A stretch of DNA of 64,000 bases from Pectobacterium peruviense (GCF_002847345.1 NZ_LXFV01000022.1:38947-102946), one strand, 5' to 3'; shown: positions 1-9,378, counted from the stretch's first letter. Numbers and translations: made by a program. Notes: generated from the sequence alone by a model not told the origin.

Positions 1-498
1 GACGCCGGTATTGAATTAACTCACTTAATATTAGTGATGAAACTAATTCATTATTAATTATATCCAAAATAACCTCATTAATTTACATTAATTTAAAAAT
101 GGAATTAACCACATAGCTATGGCGCAGAAACAATAGAATAAAAACCCTTCATGTGTACAAAGAAAATACTGAATAACATATTCAGTATTTTTATTTACAA
201 TGCTAATAATTAATTTAGATCATAAATTTAATATAGGGAAATAGAGAACGTTTTATGTATCATAAATGAGGAGGGGAATCATGCGGCAGGCACCATTAGC
301 AACAACGGCAATGCTATGAATAAGGGGGAATAATTATAATGGAAATTGGACTACACAAAACAAGCTAATCAGCCAATCGCTGGCGATTGAAGCGTTGCTT
401 GAAAGGAAAGAGATTCGGGTAGAAAGAAGGGAGTATTTATCGTAATACGCTGACACTTGATTAGTTAACAAGCAGTGATGAATAACAGATTGCGTTAA
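1..498. other. AT-rich intergenic region, no supported gene
   Basis: I see no convincing gene here. A terminator sits at 165-196. At 271-318 a good Shine-Dalgarno (GAGGAGGGG) precedes an ATG that opens only 12 codons, and a second purine-rich stretch near 322 precedes an ATG that opens only nine codons. A short open stretch around 367-444 ends in ERKEIRVERREYLS but has no start and no family I recognise. The region reads as decayed coding DNA beside the Rhs-associated debris that follows. Confidence 0.5.
165..196 (+). terminator. Rho-independent terminator
   Basis: A perfect 11-bp stem (AATACTGAATA / TATTCAGTATT) with a 3-nt loop is followed by TTTATTT. It presumably ends a gene left of the window. 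The minus strand also carries a T-rich tail, so it may work both ways. Confidence 0.75.
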
Positions 499-690
499 TT
501 ATTTTTCTTCAACTTTATAACTCCTTGAATCTGAACATGAAATAAATTTATACTTTCCTACATAGAGTCCTTTTTCTTTATAATTCGCCATAACCTCTGA
601 CGGATACCAACCGTAACCAAATAGGAACAAAGCATCTACTTTAACCAAATCCCTAATGAGATCTAATTTATCGCCCTCACTCTCTACGCT
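499..690 (-). pseudogene. 3' fragment of an unknown gene (possible orphan immunity remnant)
   Basis: About 60 C-terminal codons are open on the minus strand, running from roughly GDKLDLIRDL to the stop after YKVEEK. The fragment is rich in aromatic residues (LFLFGYGWYP) and looks like the end of a small globular protein. Its 5' part is missing because the reading frame runs straight into the XRE remnant encoded on the other strand near 672-695. I do not recognise the family. Its place beside symE, an immunity gene and an Rhs gene suggests a broken immunity or toxin gene, but that is inference from position only. Confidence 0.4.
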
Positions 691-691
691 C

Positions 692-919
692 CGACCGGGC
701 GGCGACACGTTAAAGCGTCTGGCCGATGCGCTGGATGTGACCGGGGATTACCTGCTGGAAGGGGCGAGGGATGAAGCGGCTAAGGCAAGGTTTGAAGACC
801 GGGAGCTATTGCGACAGTTTCAGGAAGTCGAGCAGTTGCCCGATGAGGATAAGGAAGTGATTAAGAAGTTGCTGGATGCCTTTTTAACCAAGAAGCAGTT
901 ACAGGCGCTGGCAAAGTAA
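692..919 (+). pseudogene. N-terminally truncated XRE-family regulator
   Basis: The frame from RPGGDTLKRLADALDVTGDYLLEG onward reads like the last helices of an XRE/Cro helix-turn-helix domain, where a sensor-less regulator picks its 'TLxxLAxALxVxxDYLL' helix. It is followed by a charged C-terminal helix (DRELLRQFQEVEQLPDEDKEVIKKLLDAF) typical of small XRE regulators. About 50 N-terminal residues, including the recognition helix, are missing. The nearest in-frame ATG (656) lies in foreign sequence that belongs to the opposite-strand fragment. The gene ends 75 bp before symE and was probably cotranscribed with it. Without the DNA-binding helix it is unlikely to work as a repressor. Confidence 0.65.
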
Positions 920-994
920 CGGAGTTAACGCGGAACTGACGCGCTTGCAACACGTCAGCCCGCTCACCACAAGCAACTAAACGAGGTAGTTACT

Positions 995-1219
995 ATGGCT
1001 AAGGCACATTCTAAGTCAGGCGTCACCGTTAATAAAGCAGGCAAAACAGAGCGTTACTACACCGTGGGATACGCCCCGCATAATGGTAAATCCAACCCGC
1101 CGTCGGCCATCAACCTAAAAGGCCGCTGGCTGGAAGAGTCGGGCTTTATCACTGGGATGCCGGTGACCGTCACGGTGGAGCGCGGCAGGATTATTATTGA
1201 GACGCAGATTAATCTGTAG
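995..1219 (+). CDS. symE: SymE-family toxin
   Basis: A 74-residue protein with the SymE signature: YTVGYAPHNGKSNPPSAI, then LKGRWLEESGFITGMPVTV, then a basic/hydrophobic end. E. coli SymE is an SOS-induced toxin with an AbrB/SpoVT-like fold whose translation is blocked by the antisense RNA SymR; it was first described as an endoribonuclease-like toxin. Here the ATG has a fitting ribosome site (CGAGGT, about 7 nt away). I find no LexA box (CTG-N10-CAG) in the 75 bp upstream, so the SOS control known from E. coli is not evident. The gene sits downstream of a broken XRE gene and next to an Rhs locus, a common place for this family. It ends in a shared terminator. Any SymR-like antisense RNA cannot be judged from sequence alone. 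Confidence 0.88.
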   Translation: MAKAHSKSGVTVNKAGKTERYYTVGYAPHNGKSNPPSAINLKGRWLEESGFITGMPVTVTVERGRIIIETQINL

Positions 1220-1247
1220 CGGCTGACTAACCGCTAAAAATAATAAA

Positions 1248-1276
1248 GCCGGAAGGATAATGTGATCACTTCCGGC
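1248..1276. terminator. Bidirectional terminator between symE and the 99-aa gene
   Basis: An 8-bp stem GCCGGAAG / CTTCCGGC is followed on the plus strand by ATTTTTATT and on the minus strand by a TTTATTATTTTT run. It fits termination of convergent transcripts from symE (+) and the small gene at 1284-1583 (-). Confidence 0.8.
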
Positions 1277-1283
1277 ATTTTTA

Positions 1284-1583
1284 TTAATCTTTCAACTTCT
1301 TCTTAAATTTATTAAGCGAACGATCGAACCTTGATATTAAATTAGTCCAATCTTGATAAGTGACACCTTCAACATAATAATCACCTAGCCACTTAGGGTG
1401 ACAACGCAATAATAAATTATCGATGACTATTTTCTTCTCAATGGGATCATTGGTTTCATTAAAGATCTTTTTTAAAAGACCGTCGATTTCCAACGCTTCT
1501 TTTTGATGAGAAGATAAAATAAGATGGTCACATATCTTATTACCTATTTCTTTTATATTCATGATATTAAATTCGTCATTCAT
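1284..1583 (-). CDS. Small hypothetical protein, possible orphan immunity protein
   Basis: A 99-residue acidic-to-basic soluble protein, low in GC compared with the T6SS genes. It has no signal peptide or membrane segment. The middle reads NETNDPIEKKIVIDNLLLRCHPKWLG and the end is lysine-rich. I do not recognise a named family. The start at 1583 has only a weak GGAAG ribosome site 11 nt away; ATG at 1562 is an alternative. It is separated from the Rhs immunity gene by a terminator, so it needs its own promoter in the 60 bp between. Rhs loci commonly carry displaced immunity genes downstream of the active toxin-immunity pair, and this gene has that position, size and composition. The function is therefore inference from context only. 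Confidence 0.6.
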   Translation of the reverse strand: MNDEFNIMNIKEIGNKICDHLILSSHQKEALEIDGLLKKIFNETNDPIEKKIVIDNLLLRCHPKWLGDYYVEGVTYQDWTNLISRFDRSLNKFKKKLKD

Positions 1584-1645
1584 GAAAGAACCACTTCCAG
1601 CAATAATCAGCCAGCCTCACCATTTTAACAATCAGAACGTAACAT

Positions 1646-1680
1646 TAAAAAACCGAAAGGATCGTAAGATCTCTTTCGGC
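1646..1680 (-). terminator. Terminator of the hcp-to-immunity effector operon
   Basis: On the minus strand a CCGAAAG...CTTTCGG hairpin extended by GATC pairing (one bulged base) is followed by TTTTTTAAT. It lies 12 bp after the stop of the Rhs immunity gene. Confidence 0.75.
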
Positions 1681-1692
1681 TATTTTTACATA

Positions 1693-2169
1693 TCAATAAA
1701 CCACTAATTTACCATTAGGCCACACACCATCCCAACCACAGGGTATATGACCTGATTCATAGATGTGAATCAAAGAATCAAAAAATAGCGGTTTTTTAAT
1801 TTTATCTTTATATGCACCTTCAATTAAGTAGCTAACAACATCCCATTCAATACATTGCAAAAGTAGGACATTGTCAAAACCATTCAAATGAGGTATTTGT
1901 TTTAACAACTTACCTTTCAAAAAAGACTTAGCTTCTTGCGCTAAGTCGTTCCAATATTGAAAAATAACAGTGTATTTAACTGCAAGATATCCTGATATTT
2001 CATTGGACTCTTCCAGAGTAACATTTTCCCAATCAGGGCTACTCAAAGAAAAATTAGCCTCATTCAAAGAGGCAGCAACTTTGACATTAGGAATAAGGCA
2101 TTGGTTGCCAACATTAGCAAACCAATCTATTTTAAGCAGTCTATCAACAGCATCATTAGATATCTTCAT
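1693..2169 (-). CDS. Candidate immunity protein for the Rhs C-terminal toxin
   Basis: A 158-residue cytoplasmic protein without signal peptide. The start codon overlaps the rhs stop codon in an ATGA, so the two proteins are translationally coupled, which is the hallmark of an Rhs toxin-immunity pair. The sequence is rich in aromatic and acidic residues ([25 protein letters not shown] near the C-terminus), a composition common among immunity proteins that bind nuclease toxins. I do not recognise a named immunity family. It presumably binds and blocks the SHH-type nuclease domain at the Rhs C-terminus inside the producing cell and its kin. The GC content is clearly lower than in the rhs core, as expected for an exchangeable tip. 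The role is inference from coupling and position, but a strong one. Confidence 0.75.
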   Translation of the reverse strand: MKISNDAVDRLLKIDWFANVGNQCLIPNVKVAASLNEANFSLSSPDWENVTLEESNEISGYLAVKYTVIFQYWNDLAQEAKSFLKGKLLKQIPHLNGFDNVLLLQCIEWDVVSYLIEGAYKDKIKKPLFFDSLIHIYESGHIPCGWDGVWPNGKLVVY

Positions 2170-5100
2170 GGTTTAACCTGATTAATTCTTCCGGGGATCC
2201 TAGGTACCTTCATACCGCCAAGAGCACCATGCTGAACTCTATTTTGTATACTATACCTTACTGCCTGATTTACCTCATTTGCAGGTAACCCAGCAGCCTC
2301 CAAAGATCTTTTCAATGCTTGAGTATATTTCGTATTAGTAGGTCGCTGGCCATTAAGTTCCCCACCCCGCCTATATTGATCCCAGAATTTCTCCATTGAG
2401 CTATGGGCTTCATAGTGAGGCGTTCCCGGCTCTGTAAACGCATTACCTTCCAGCTTAATAGCCGCACCTTTCTCTCTTGGAATAACATCTCTATATGCTG
2501 CATCTTGGTTTAAATGGTGGGACTGTCCAGGGCTGGGATCCTTTTTCAGCGTCCCATGAGGCCCCATTGCTGCTGGCCCTTTTTTATCCAGCCCCAGAGG
2601 ATCACAGAACTCTAGAGGATTGGAAACATACGCCTGAGGTCTATTTCCCCCAAGTAAACCTATCGGGTCCGGCGACAGATACTGTCCGCTCTCCGCATCA
2701 TAGTAACGATGTCGGTTGTAGTAAAGCCCCGTTTCCGCATCGTACAGTTGCCCCTGATAGCGCAGCTCACAGTACACTTCCTCGTTTGCCGCATCACCCA
2801 GGTAACGCCGCAACGGGATAGGTCGCCGCTCTTCGCGATGCGCACCCCACAGACCCTGTTCGCCGCGCCAGCGAACTTCGCCTTCCTCGCTGCACAGCTC
2901 TCGCGCGGTTCCTGTCAGGTCGGTCACGATGTAGTGCAACTGTGTGCTATCGCCCTGCGCTTCCACCTGTGCCAGCGGTCGGAAGCTCCCCGGCTCATAC
3001 ACCCACTGCACTTCCCGCGCTGCGGAGCCGTCTGCCCGGTACTGCTGCTGACCAATCAGCTGGTCACCATCCCACCGGTACGCTACCCGCGCTACCGCCT
3101 GTGCCGACGGCACCTGTCCCTCGCGCACCTTGTTGATTCTGCGACCAAATGCATCGTAACGATAGCGCCACCGTGCCCCGTCCGGCAGACTCACCCGTAC
3201 CAGCCGGTCCTGCACGTCCCAGTCGAAGTACGTTTCCTTCGGCCTGAACCCCGGACGCGTTTCACGTTTCATCGCCAGACGCCCGCAGTCATCATAACGG
3301 TACTGCGTATGGCCCCGCTCGATTACCCGACCCGCCGCATCGTACCGCGCCGACGACTGCACCACCGCATCCTGCACCTTCAGCGTCTCACCCAGACCCG
3401 GCGCTATCTGCGACACCTCGCACAGGTTCTGTTCGCTGTCGTAGCCAAATAGCCGTGCCTGACGCCGACGTCCCTCATCACGGCGCTCCGCCGTCACCTG
3501 ACCCGCCCCGTTCAGCCGGAAGGCCTGCTCACCCCAGTGGCTATCGGTGATACCCGTCAGACGGTCCAGCACATCGTACTGATAACGACGCTCCAGCACG
3601 TCATTCACCCGCCCGTCCGCCCCTTCCAGCGCCTGACGCTGCAGCAACCCCGTCGGGCTCCACTCGTGGCGTAATGCAAACCCGCTGCCGTTACTGCGTC
3701 GCTGCTCTTCGCCCGCTGCGGTGTGGCTAAACTGCAACGGCTGGTGTGAACCGATGCCCAGAGACGACAGCCGCCCCGACTGCCACGCCAGCTGCAGTGG
3801 TGCCAGAATACCTTCCACCACCGCACGCTGACCACCCGCGTCGTAACCGCTCTGCACCGCCTCGCCGTTGACCATCTCCGACGTCACCTGGCCCGCCCGG
3901 TTATAGGCGTATTCCACCACCGCGTCCGGGCTGGCGGCCTGGGTCAGCCTACCGGCAACATCATATTCCAGCTCGGTGATGCCGTCCGTTTCCCCGTCCG
4001 CTCTCCGCGCCGTGATACGCGTTATCCGCCCTGCTGCATCATGTTCATAATGCAGTGCACTGCCATCAGGTGCCGTGCGCTGCACCAGACGGTCTGCCAC
4101 ATCGTAGTGATAACGGTATACCCGGCCGTCGTAATGCCGCTCCTCACTCAGCCGCCCGCTATGGTCAAAGCCGTACGTCCAGTCTCGTCCCTGACTGTTC
4201 GTCACCCCGGCGAACTCCGCTTCCGCATTGTAGTGGTAGCGAACGGTTGCACCCAACGGGTCGGTTGCTTCCAGCAGGTTATCAAACGCTCCGTATCGGA
4301 ACTGGTAGCGCTGGCCCAGCGCATCCGTAACTGCCGTCAGGTTACCTTCCACATCATAACCAAACTGCGTCTCACTACTGTCTTCGTACACCACCTTCGA
4401 CGGTGACTCGCGCACGCCGTCATATTCCCAACGCCGGACCTGCACGCCCGCCTCATGCCCGATATGTCGCTCCGTCAGGCGATCAAGGTCGTCATACCGG
4501 AACGTTACCGGTGGCGCATTATCCCGTTCAAGACTGCTCAGCAGGCCACGGCAGTTATAGTGATAACGCTGCAACACGCCGTCCGGCCCTATCACCGTCG
4601 ACAACTGTCCCGTTTCGCCATAAGAATACAGCCACTCACGCCCTTCCGGGTCGTTCACCTCCACAACCTGACCGGCCGTATTACGCTGGTAGTGCCATTC
4701 GCAGCACAACGGGTCGGTATAGGCCAACAGTTGCCCGTTGTCATCATACAAATACTGATGTGTGGCGCCGTCCGGCAAAGCAACCTCGGTCACCTGCCCC
4801 CAGTCGTTACGCTGATACGCCGTACGGCCACCCAGCGGGTCAGTCTCCGCCACCAGTTGGTTATCCACCCACTCGAAATGGGTCTCACCACCATCTGGCG
4901 TACGCTGGAGCAGAATATTGTTGCGTTCGTCGCGCACATAGCTGAATACCCCGCCAAAACCACTGTGGTAATGGCTGGTCAGCGTGTCATCGTCGTATTC
5001 AAAGTAACCCGGCCAATAACCTTCGGAGGTTCTGTCCCGGATGGCGCGGCCTTTTTTATCATAGTCGTGCTCAACCCAGGTCGAACCTAAATCCGACCAG

Positions 5101-7328
5101 CGCAGCAGCCAGCCTTCCAGTGAGTAGCGATAGTCAAAATTGCGCCCCTCATCCGCCCGCACGCTCAGTAAATGCCCGCGATTATCATAGGTATAGCTCG
5201 CCAGCGTTTTTAATGGCTGACGCTGCGGGGTACACAACGTAAGTGCCGTGATCCGTCGGCGATCGGTTGTGACGTGAATCAAGCGCCCGTCTGACAACAC
5301 AATCCAGCACAGTTCGCTCAGCATCCACTCGAAAGTCACCCGATTACCCGCCGCATCGTCGATAGACGTCAGGCAAAGCTGGAGACCGAGTGCGTGTTCA
5401 AACCGGTAGCGCAGCCCATCGACATGATGAAGGACGAGCTCACCCTGCTGACGGGTCAGCCGCCATTGCAGGTTAGATGGCGAACGGCTAACTTCTCCTT
5501 CATTGGGCAGGGCGAAGAATGCCTGATTGAACTCACTATCCGTTAGCGTTGCCACCCCGTTGTTGAGCGTCAGGCTGATATCCCAGTTGGTACGCCACAA
5601 ACTCCCCAACAAACCGGGATGTCGCTCTCCCGTGGAACGATAGTAGCGTTGCAGTGAAAGTGGCAATTGACCACTGAGCTGAATATCGGTGCGCTTCTCC
5701 ACCACGGCACCGGTCGCCATATCTACCGGATCGCCATTTTTCTTAATGTCGTCTGTTTTTGCCTTGGTGCCGCCATCCTTTGCCTGTGCATCCTGCTCAG
5801 CCCCTTTTTTCCCCGATGGCTTTTCAGTATTTTTTCCCGCATTAATACTGTTCGCTTCTTCCGGAGCAGATTCGCTTTTTTTCTTTACGGGTTCTTTTGG
5901 TTTAGGCTTTTCTTCAATGGCATTAGCGGGTTTTGACGACTCTGGTTTGTGCGGGACATTTTCTTCTGAAGCTTGCTTTTTAGGCCGATGGTCTTTCCCT
6001 TTGTCACCATCAGGTTTGACCTCAGTTTGTTTACCTGTAGTTGGAGAATCGGCAGACTTCGAACTTGAAGATTGGCTAGTGGCCCTGCTCTCCGCCGTTG
6101 TATGGCTTTGTGGGGTCTCAGCCTTTTTCGCAAAGGAACCTTTGGGGCGGGGGCTACCGGAAACACGAGTTACTATCAGAGGAATAAACTTATCAAATTC
6201 TTTCTCAAGGGTTCCGATAGCTTCATCGTAACGTTTAACTAACTGATCCAGATAGTCGAGCATCTTGCTGAACCGATCTTTCATCAGCGTAACAATCCAG
6301 CCATCTTTCTCCGAAGCCTTCATTGCCGTTACCAAAGCCTGCTGCATTGTCGCCAGCATCGCTTTGCCTTTCTGTCCGTACTCTTTCAGCAGACCACGCA
6401 GTTGGGTAACGCCTTTCACCAGATTACCGTTGGACAGGCTGCGGATCGTTTTGATGGCAAACTGCACCGCCGCAGGTGAGGAGGCATTTCTCAGCGCTTT
6501 AATAATCGCCCGCCCGCTCACCTTAATGGCATCACCCAGCCCGGGGATCACCCCAATCACACACAAAACACCACCGGCAACATGCAGTGGATCATCCATC
6601 AGTTTAGGATTTTCATGGGTTTGCCAACACCACTCACCAATGGAGTACACGTCCAACGCTTGTCCCACCACAGGGATACAACCCAGAATAATCTCGCAGA
6701 ACATCATGAGCGCGGCGTTATCATCCCCACCAGCATCCGCTGTTTCTGCCGCGAGGCTATGGTGGATCTTGTTGATGGCCTGCTTCAGTTGGCGATTGCC
6801 ACGATTAATTTGCTTATCCAGTTCCCAAAAGCGACGGTAAGCCTTGGTGTAATCATCCGGAATTGATGTGAATATTCCCGCGCCATCAACATCAACGTGC
6901 CGGTCACTACTGTCACCGACGTCATACGTCACTAATCCCTGCTTACGCAGGAGAAGGAACAGCGTGAAATATTCACCCGCTAGTGCGGCATAGCCTGGGG
7001 TTGACTGTAATACGGGGTTGTTTTGTATGGTTTCCTGTGGCGTGAACTCGTCTTCACCTTCCTCCAGCATCAATTCAAACGTGCCGCCCCCCATGTCGTA
7101 AATAAAACAGAGGCCATTAGCATCCGTCTGCCCGTGGATTTCCGTTTTATTGCTGTCAATGAGGACAAAAGGCGCATTAGGAACCGGCTCCCCTGAGTCA
7201 TAATGATAATAAATCAGAACTTCATAGCCACACTTGGCACAGCCTCCTGATATTTTTTTATCCGTGCTAAAACCCCGACTCGCTGCATCCTCACTGGAAA
7301 GCAACGTTGCCTGTTTGTTCTGACTCAT
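2166..7328 (-). CDS. Rhs polymorphic toxin with SHH-type nuclease C-terminus
   Basis: A 1720-residue Rhs protein. Residues 1-100 hold a CAKCG motif and a small beta domain ([13 protein letters not shown], a transthyretin-like pattern) but no PAAR domain. Residues about 205-280 are hydrophobic ([37 protein letters not shown]). Residues 390-530 are a low-complexity Ser/Lys/Pro linker. The Rhs shell starts near residue 534 ([15 protein letters not shown]), carries many YD repeats, and closes with [30 protein letters not shown]. The self-cleavage motif [11 protein letters not shown] ends at residue 1580. The 140-residue tip (1581-1720) contains [12 protein letters not shown], then HYEAH, fitting the HNH/endonuclease VII toxin family with an SHH signature (Tox-SHH), so a DNase is likely. 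In the operon it follows two DUF4123 adaptors and precedes its immunity gene. It should be delivered by the T6SS encoded next door. Confidence 0.92.
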   Translation of the reverse strand: MSQNKQATLLSSEDAASRGFSTDKKISGGCAKCGYEVLIYYHYDSGEPVPNAPFVLIDSNKTEIHGQTDANGLCFIYDMGGGTFELMLEEGEDEFTPQETIQNNPVLQSTPGYAALAGEYFTLFLLLRKQGLVTYDVGDSSDRHVDVDGAGIFTSIPDDYTKAYRRFWELDKQINRGNRQLKQAINKIHHSLAAETADAGGDDNAALMMFCEIILGCIPVVGQALDVYSIGEWCWQTHENPKLMDDPLHVAGGVLCVIGVIPGLGDAIKVSGRAIIKALRNASSPAAVQFAIKTIRSLSNGNLVKGVTQLRGLLKEYGQKGKAMLATMQQALVTAMKASEKDGWIVTLMKDRFSKMLDYLDQLVKRYDEAIGTLEKEFDKFIPLIVTRVSGSPRPKGSFAKKAETPQSHTTAESRATSQSSSSKSADSPTTGKQTEVKPDGDKGKDHRPKKQASEENVPHKPESSKPANAIEEKPKPKEPVKKKSESAPEEANSINAGKNTEKPSGKKGAEQDAQAKDGGTKAKTDDIKKNGDPVDMATGAVVEKRTDIQLSGQLPLSLQRYYRSTGERHPGLLGSLWRTNWDISLTLNNGVATLTDSEFNQAFFALPNEGEVSRSPSNLQWRLTRQQGELVLHHVDGLRYRFEHALGLQLCLTSIDDAAGNRVTFEWMLSELCWIVLSDGRLIHVTTDRRRITALTLCTPQRQPLKTLASYTYDNRGHLLSVRADEGRNFDYRYSLEGWLLRWSDLGSTWVEHDYDKKGRAIRDRTSEGYWPGYFEYDDDTLTSHYHSGFGGVFSYVRDERNNILLQRTPDGGETHFEWVDNQLVAETDPLGGRTAYQRNDWGQVTEVALPDGATHQYLYDDNGQLLAYTDPLCCEWHYQRNTAGQVVEVNDPEGREWLYSYGETGQLSTVIGPDGVLQRYHYNCRGLLSSLERDNAPPVTFRYDDLDRLTERHIGHEAGVQVRRWEYDGVRESPSKVVYEDSSETQFGYDVEGNLTAVTDALGQRYQFRYGAFDNLLEATDPLGATVRYHYNAEAEFAGVTNSQGRDWTYGFDHSGRLSEERHYDGRVYRYHYDVADRLVQRTAPDGSALHYEHDAAGRITRITARRADGETDGITELEYDVAGRLTQAASPDAVVEYAYNRAGQVTSEMVNGEAVQSGYDAGGQRAVVEGILAPLQLAWQSGRLSSLGIGSHQPLQFSHTAAGEEQRRSNGSGFALRHEWSPTGLLQRQALEGADGRVNDVLERRYQYDVLDRLTGITDSHWGEQAFRLNGAGQVTAERRDEGRRRQARLFGYDSEQNLCEVSQIAPGLGETLKVQDAVVQSSARYDAAGRVIERGHTQYRYDDCGRLAMKRETRPGFRPKETYFDWDVQDRLVRVSLPDGARWRYRYDAFGRRINKVREGQVPSAQAVARVAYRWDGDQLIGQQQYRADGSAAREVQWVYEPGSFRPLAQVEAQGDSTQLHYIVTDLTGTARELCSEEGEVRWRGEQGLWGAHREERRPIPLRRYLGDAANEEVYCELRYQGQLYDAETGLYYNRHRYYDAESGQYLSPDPIGLLGGNRPQAYVSNPLEFCDPLGLDKKGPAAMGPHGTLKKDPSPGQSHHLNQDAAYRDVIPREKGAAIKLEGNAFTEPGTPHYEAHSSMEKFWDQYRRGGELNGQRPTNTKYTQALKRSLEAAGLPANEVNQAVRYSIQNRVQHGALGGMKVPRIPGRINQVKP

Positions 7329-7348
7329 GAAATGACGTCCTTTTTATT

Positions 7349-8266
7349 TTATGCTTCGTCCAGGTGGTCAATTGCTGCCTGATACAGGCGATCCATACGG
7401 CTTTGCGTGCCGATGTATTCCGGCTGTATCAGAATATTTTTTGCCCAGGGCTGATGAATGAATTCCGGCGAGAGTTCTGTCGCCAATGCCAGCCAACGCA
7501 CGATATCGCGGTCATTGTTAAAGCCGTTGTTCCTCGCCTGTTCCGCCTGCTGGTAGGTAAACGTCTGTAACTCATCGTCAGGTGCATGTTGCCAGCCAGC
7601 ATGGTAAGCGCGCAGGTGTTCCCTGTAGCGCGCCAGATTCTGATGTTCAGAAGGCACCATGATGGCTTGCCATTGTTCATCGCTCAGTTGACGCGGCAGG
7701 ATGTCGGGAATGGAGTGGGGTTCACGGGCTGTCAGGTTTAAAGCACGTACGGTTCCATCAGGCGAAATATCGCAGAAGCTGGCTATCGGGCCATAGAGCG
7801 CGCAGGCTTCTTGTACAGAACTGGCTGATAGCAGTTGATTCACCACCCGCCAGTCACCCACACGCAGAATGACATTTTCCCCGGAAGGTGAAGCCACCAG
7901 ACTCCACTGCCGCAGATGCTTTGTTACCTCAAGTAATTGATCGAGCGGCGAGTACGCCTGCATAAACCATTCCAGTTGCAGACCCATTCCCCACCCAGAC
8001 TGGGTGATAATGTGTTCTTTCACCTGCGACCAGTTAGCCGCGTTAAGCGGGATGCAATACGGCGCTACCGACGCATGAACGCGCCCCGTTTCCCCCCAGT
8101 ACAAACGCGTCTGTTCCAGACTGCCTCCCCAGCGCTCGGCCAGCCAAGGCACGGCATCATTCATTGATGCCTCAGCAATAACAAAACAGCCACCCTGAGC
8201 GACACGCGTTTGCCAGACGGCATCATCTTCCGGCGTCAGTTCAAGGAAAGGTTGCGATACACTCAC
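7349..8266 (-). CDS. DUF4123 T6SS effector adaptor (second copy, next to rhs)
   Basis: A 305-residue cytoplasmic protein of the DUF4123 type (Tap/TEC chaperones), which fold effectors and hand them to VgrG or PAAR tips. The N-terminal half shows the family's alpha/beta lobe (FVIAEASMNDAVPWLAERWGG; GWGMGLQLEW), with a lobe-closing ILRVGDWRVVNQLL segment at about residues 130-150. The C-terminal half is helical (LARYREHLRAYHAG). The gene starts with GTG inside a GTGA overlap with the stop of the first DUF4123 gene, with GGAGGT 8 nt upstream, and ends 20 bp before rhs. Adaptors are usually encoded directly before the effector they load, so Rhs is its most likely client. That pairing is inference. 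Confidence 0.8.
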   Translation of the reverse strand: MSVSQPFLELTPEDDAVWQTRVAQGGCFVIAEASMNDAVPWLAERWGGSLEQTRLYWGETGRVHASVAPYCIPLNAANWSQVKEHIITQSGWGMGLQLEWFMQAYSPLDQLLEVTKHLRQWSLVASPSGENVILRVGDWRVVNQLLSASSVQEACALYGPIASFCDISPDGTVRALNLTAREPHSIPDILPRQLSDEQWQAIMVPSEHQNLARYREHLRAYHAGWQHAPDDELQTFTYQQAEQARNNGFNNDRDIVRWLALATELSPEFIHQPWAKNILIQPEYIGTQSRMDRLYQAAIDHLDEA

Positions 8267-9222
8267 AGCGTGACCTCCGTCATGTCAGGTAACTCTCCCC
8301 GCATCCAACCGAGGCGATGGTAATTAAGCTGTACACTTTCAGTACGTTCAGGCTCAGATTTAAAAATCCGAATACTGTCCGCAATCGAATAGCGTTCAAT
8401 CAGATGAATAAAAATCGGGTGTAAATAGAATTCGCTACCGAGTACCCAGCGATGAGCAGACCAGGCTTCACATTCCGCTTCGCTGGCTTTAGGGTAATAT
8501 TTCTCAGCTAATGCAATGCCGCTAATAAATCGGGCCTTTACTACTTCGACATCCAGAGGAAAAGCACATTGCGCACTGACAAAAAGAAAGAGTTCATTCG
8601 CTAATCGGTGTAATCGATTGTCATTGGCGAGAAGGTAGTATTGATAATTCGTTAAGTTAATTTGGTAATTTTTATTAATTTCGATCTTATTTTCTTTATT
8701 AACAGCCTGCTGTGAAAATAGCTGATACTCCCCTCGCTCGCTATTCACTATAGGCAAATACATATTATTTAACGGACCAAGAAAATCAGTTTGAGCAGCA
8801 AGGTCAAGGGTAGACCACCAGGTCGATAAAACCTCTGGCACATAGCTACGAAACAGCGCTCGTGTGCCATCAGGCCAGAGACAGAAAATACGCGTCTGCC
8901 AAAAGTCAGCAACCTGCTGCAATGTCAGTGCGCTATGCGTAAGAATCACGCCACCATGCCGCTCCGGCTGCGTCTCTGTCAGCCAATGCAATAAGGTTTC
9001 GCCTGGTTTGCCTTCTTCTATTTTCACCACAATTGGAGCCCACATCTGCCAGTCTTCAGCATCCTTGCCAAAATGCAGCTGTTGCCATATATCCGCAGCA
9101 GCAGGTTGAAAAGCCTGCCAATATTCAGGTAATTTTGGATAACTCAGCGGCGAGATAATAGCGTATAAAGGCGCATCGAACTGGCTGATTTCAAACAGAG
9201 TATAACCGTTTGCCATCATCAT
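8263..9222 (-). CDS. DUF4123-like T6SS effector adaptor (first copy)
   Basis: A 319-residue protein that resembles the following gene in layout: an N-terminal alpha/beta lobe (PLYAIISPLSYPKLPEYWQAF), a GVILTHSALTLQQVADFWQTRIFCLWPDGTRALFRSYVP-type middle where DUF4123 proteins carry their conserved aromatic strand, and a helical C-terminal part that is unusually rich in Asn and Lys around residues 175-195. I assign it to DUF4123 from this pattern and the tandem position. The start is the first of three consecutive ATGs and its ribosome site is weak. It lies 156 bp after the ankyrin lipoprotein gene, across a long perfect hairpin, and overlaps the next adaptor gene by 4 bp. The client could be Rhs or the PAAR-lipase. 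Confidence 0.72.
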   Translation of the reverse strand: MMMANGYTLFEISQFDAPLYAIISPLSYPKLPEYWQAFQPAAADIWQQLHFGKDAEDWQMWAPIVVKIEEGKPGETLLHWLTETQPERHGGVILTHSALTLQQVADFWQTRIFCLWPDGTRALFRSYVPEVLSTWWSTLDLAAQTDFLGPLNNMYLPIVNSERGEYQLFSQQAVNKENKIEINKNYQINLTNYQYYLLANDNRLHRLANELFLFVSAQCAFPLDVEVVKARFISGIALAEKYYPKASEAECEAWSAHRWVLGSEFYLHPIFIHLIERYSIADSIRIFKSEPERTESVQLNYHRLGWMRGELPDMTEVTL

Positions 9223-9284
9223 TATTTGCCTGTAAATAAATAATATAATTTTTAATACGATGAGGTGTATTCATTGATCGCAGC

Positions 9285-9319
9285 ACCGACCAGATAATCA
9301 GCATGATTATCTGGTCGGT
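9285..9319. repeat. Perfect 16-bp inverted repeat
   Basis: ACCGACCAGATAATCA and its exact complement flank a 3-nt loop. Neither strand has a T-run right after the stem, so it is not a classical intrinsic terminator. It lies between the lipase-immunity pair and the adaptor-rhs module and may stabilise mRNA ends or slow read-through. Confidence 0.7.
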
Positions 9320-9378
9320 AAACGCAGTTTATTTTTATGACACGAAATGGATAATAAACACTACAAATCGAAAAGAAA

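Noticed and set aside
1..498. Two short ORFs with fair ribosome sites near 292 and 340
   Set aside because: They open only 12 and 9 codons, with no family and no terminator behind; too weak to call.
995..1219. SymR-like antisense RNA over symE
   Set aside because: Plausible from the family, but I cannot see a promoter pair on the minus strand that would support a call.
2709..3452. Long open frames on the plus strand opposite rhs (also around 4041-5090 and 5667-6840)
   Set aside because: They are shadows of the rhs reading frame. The products are rich in His, Arg and Pro without domains, and lack ribosome sites.
3000..5700. Repeated short DNA units in rhs, reminiscent of an array
   Set aside because: They encode YD peptide repeats in frame; units vary and there are no spacers, so not CRISPR.
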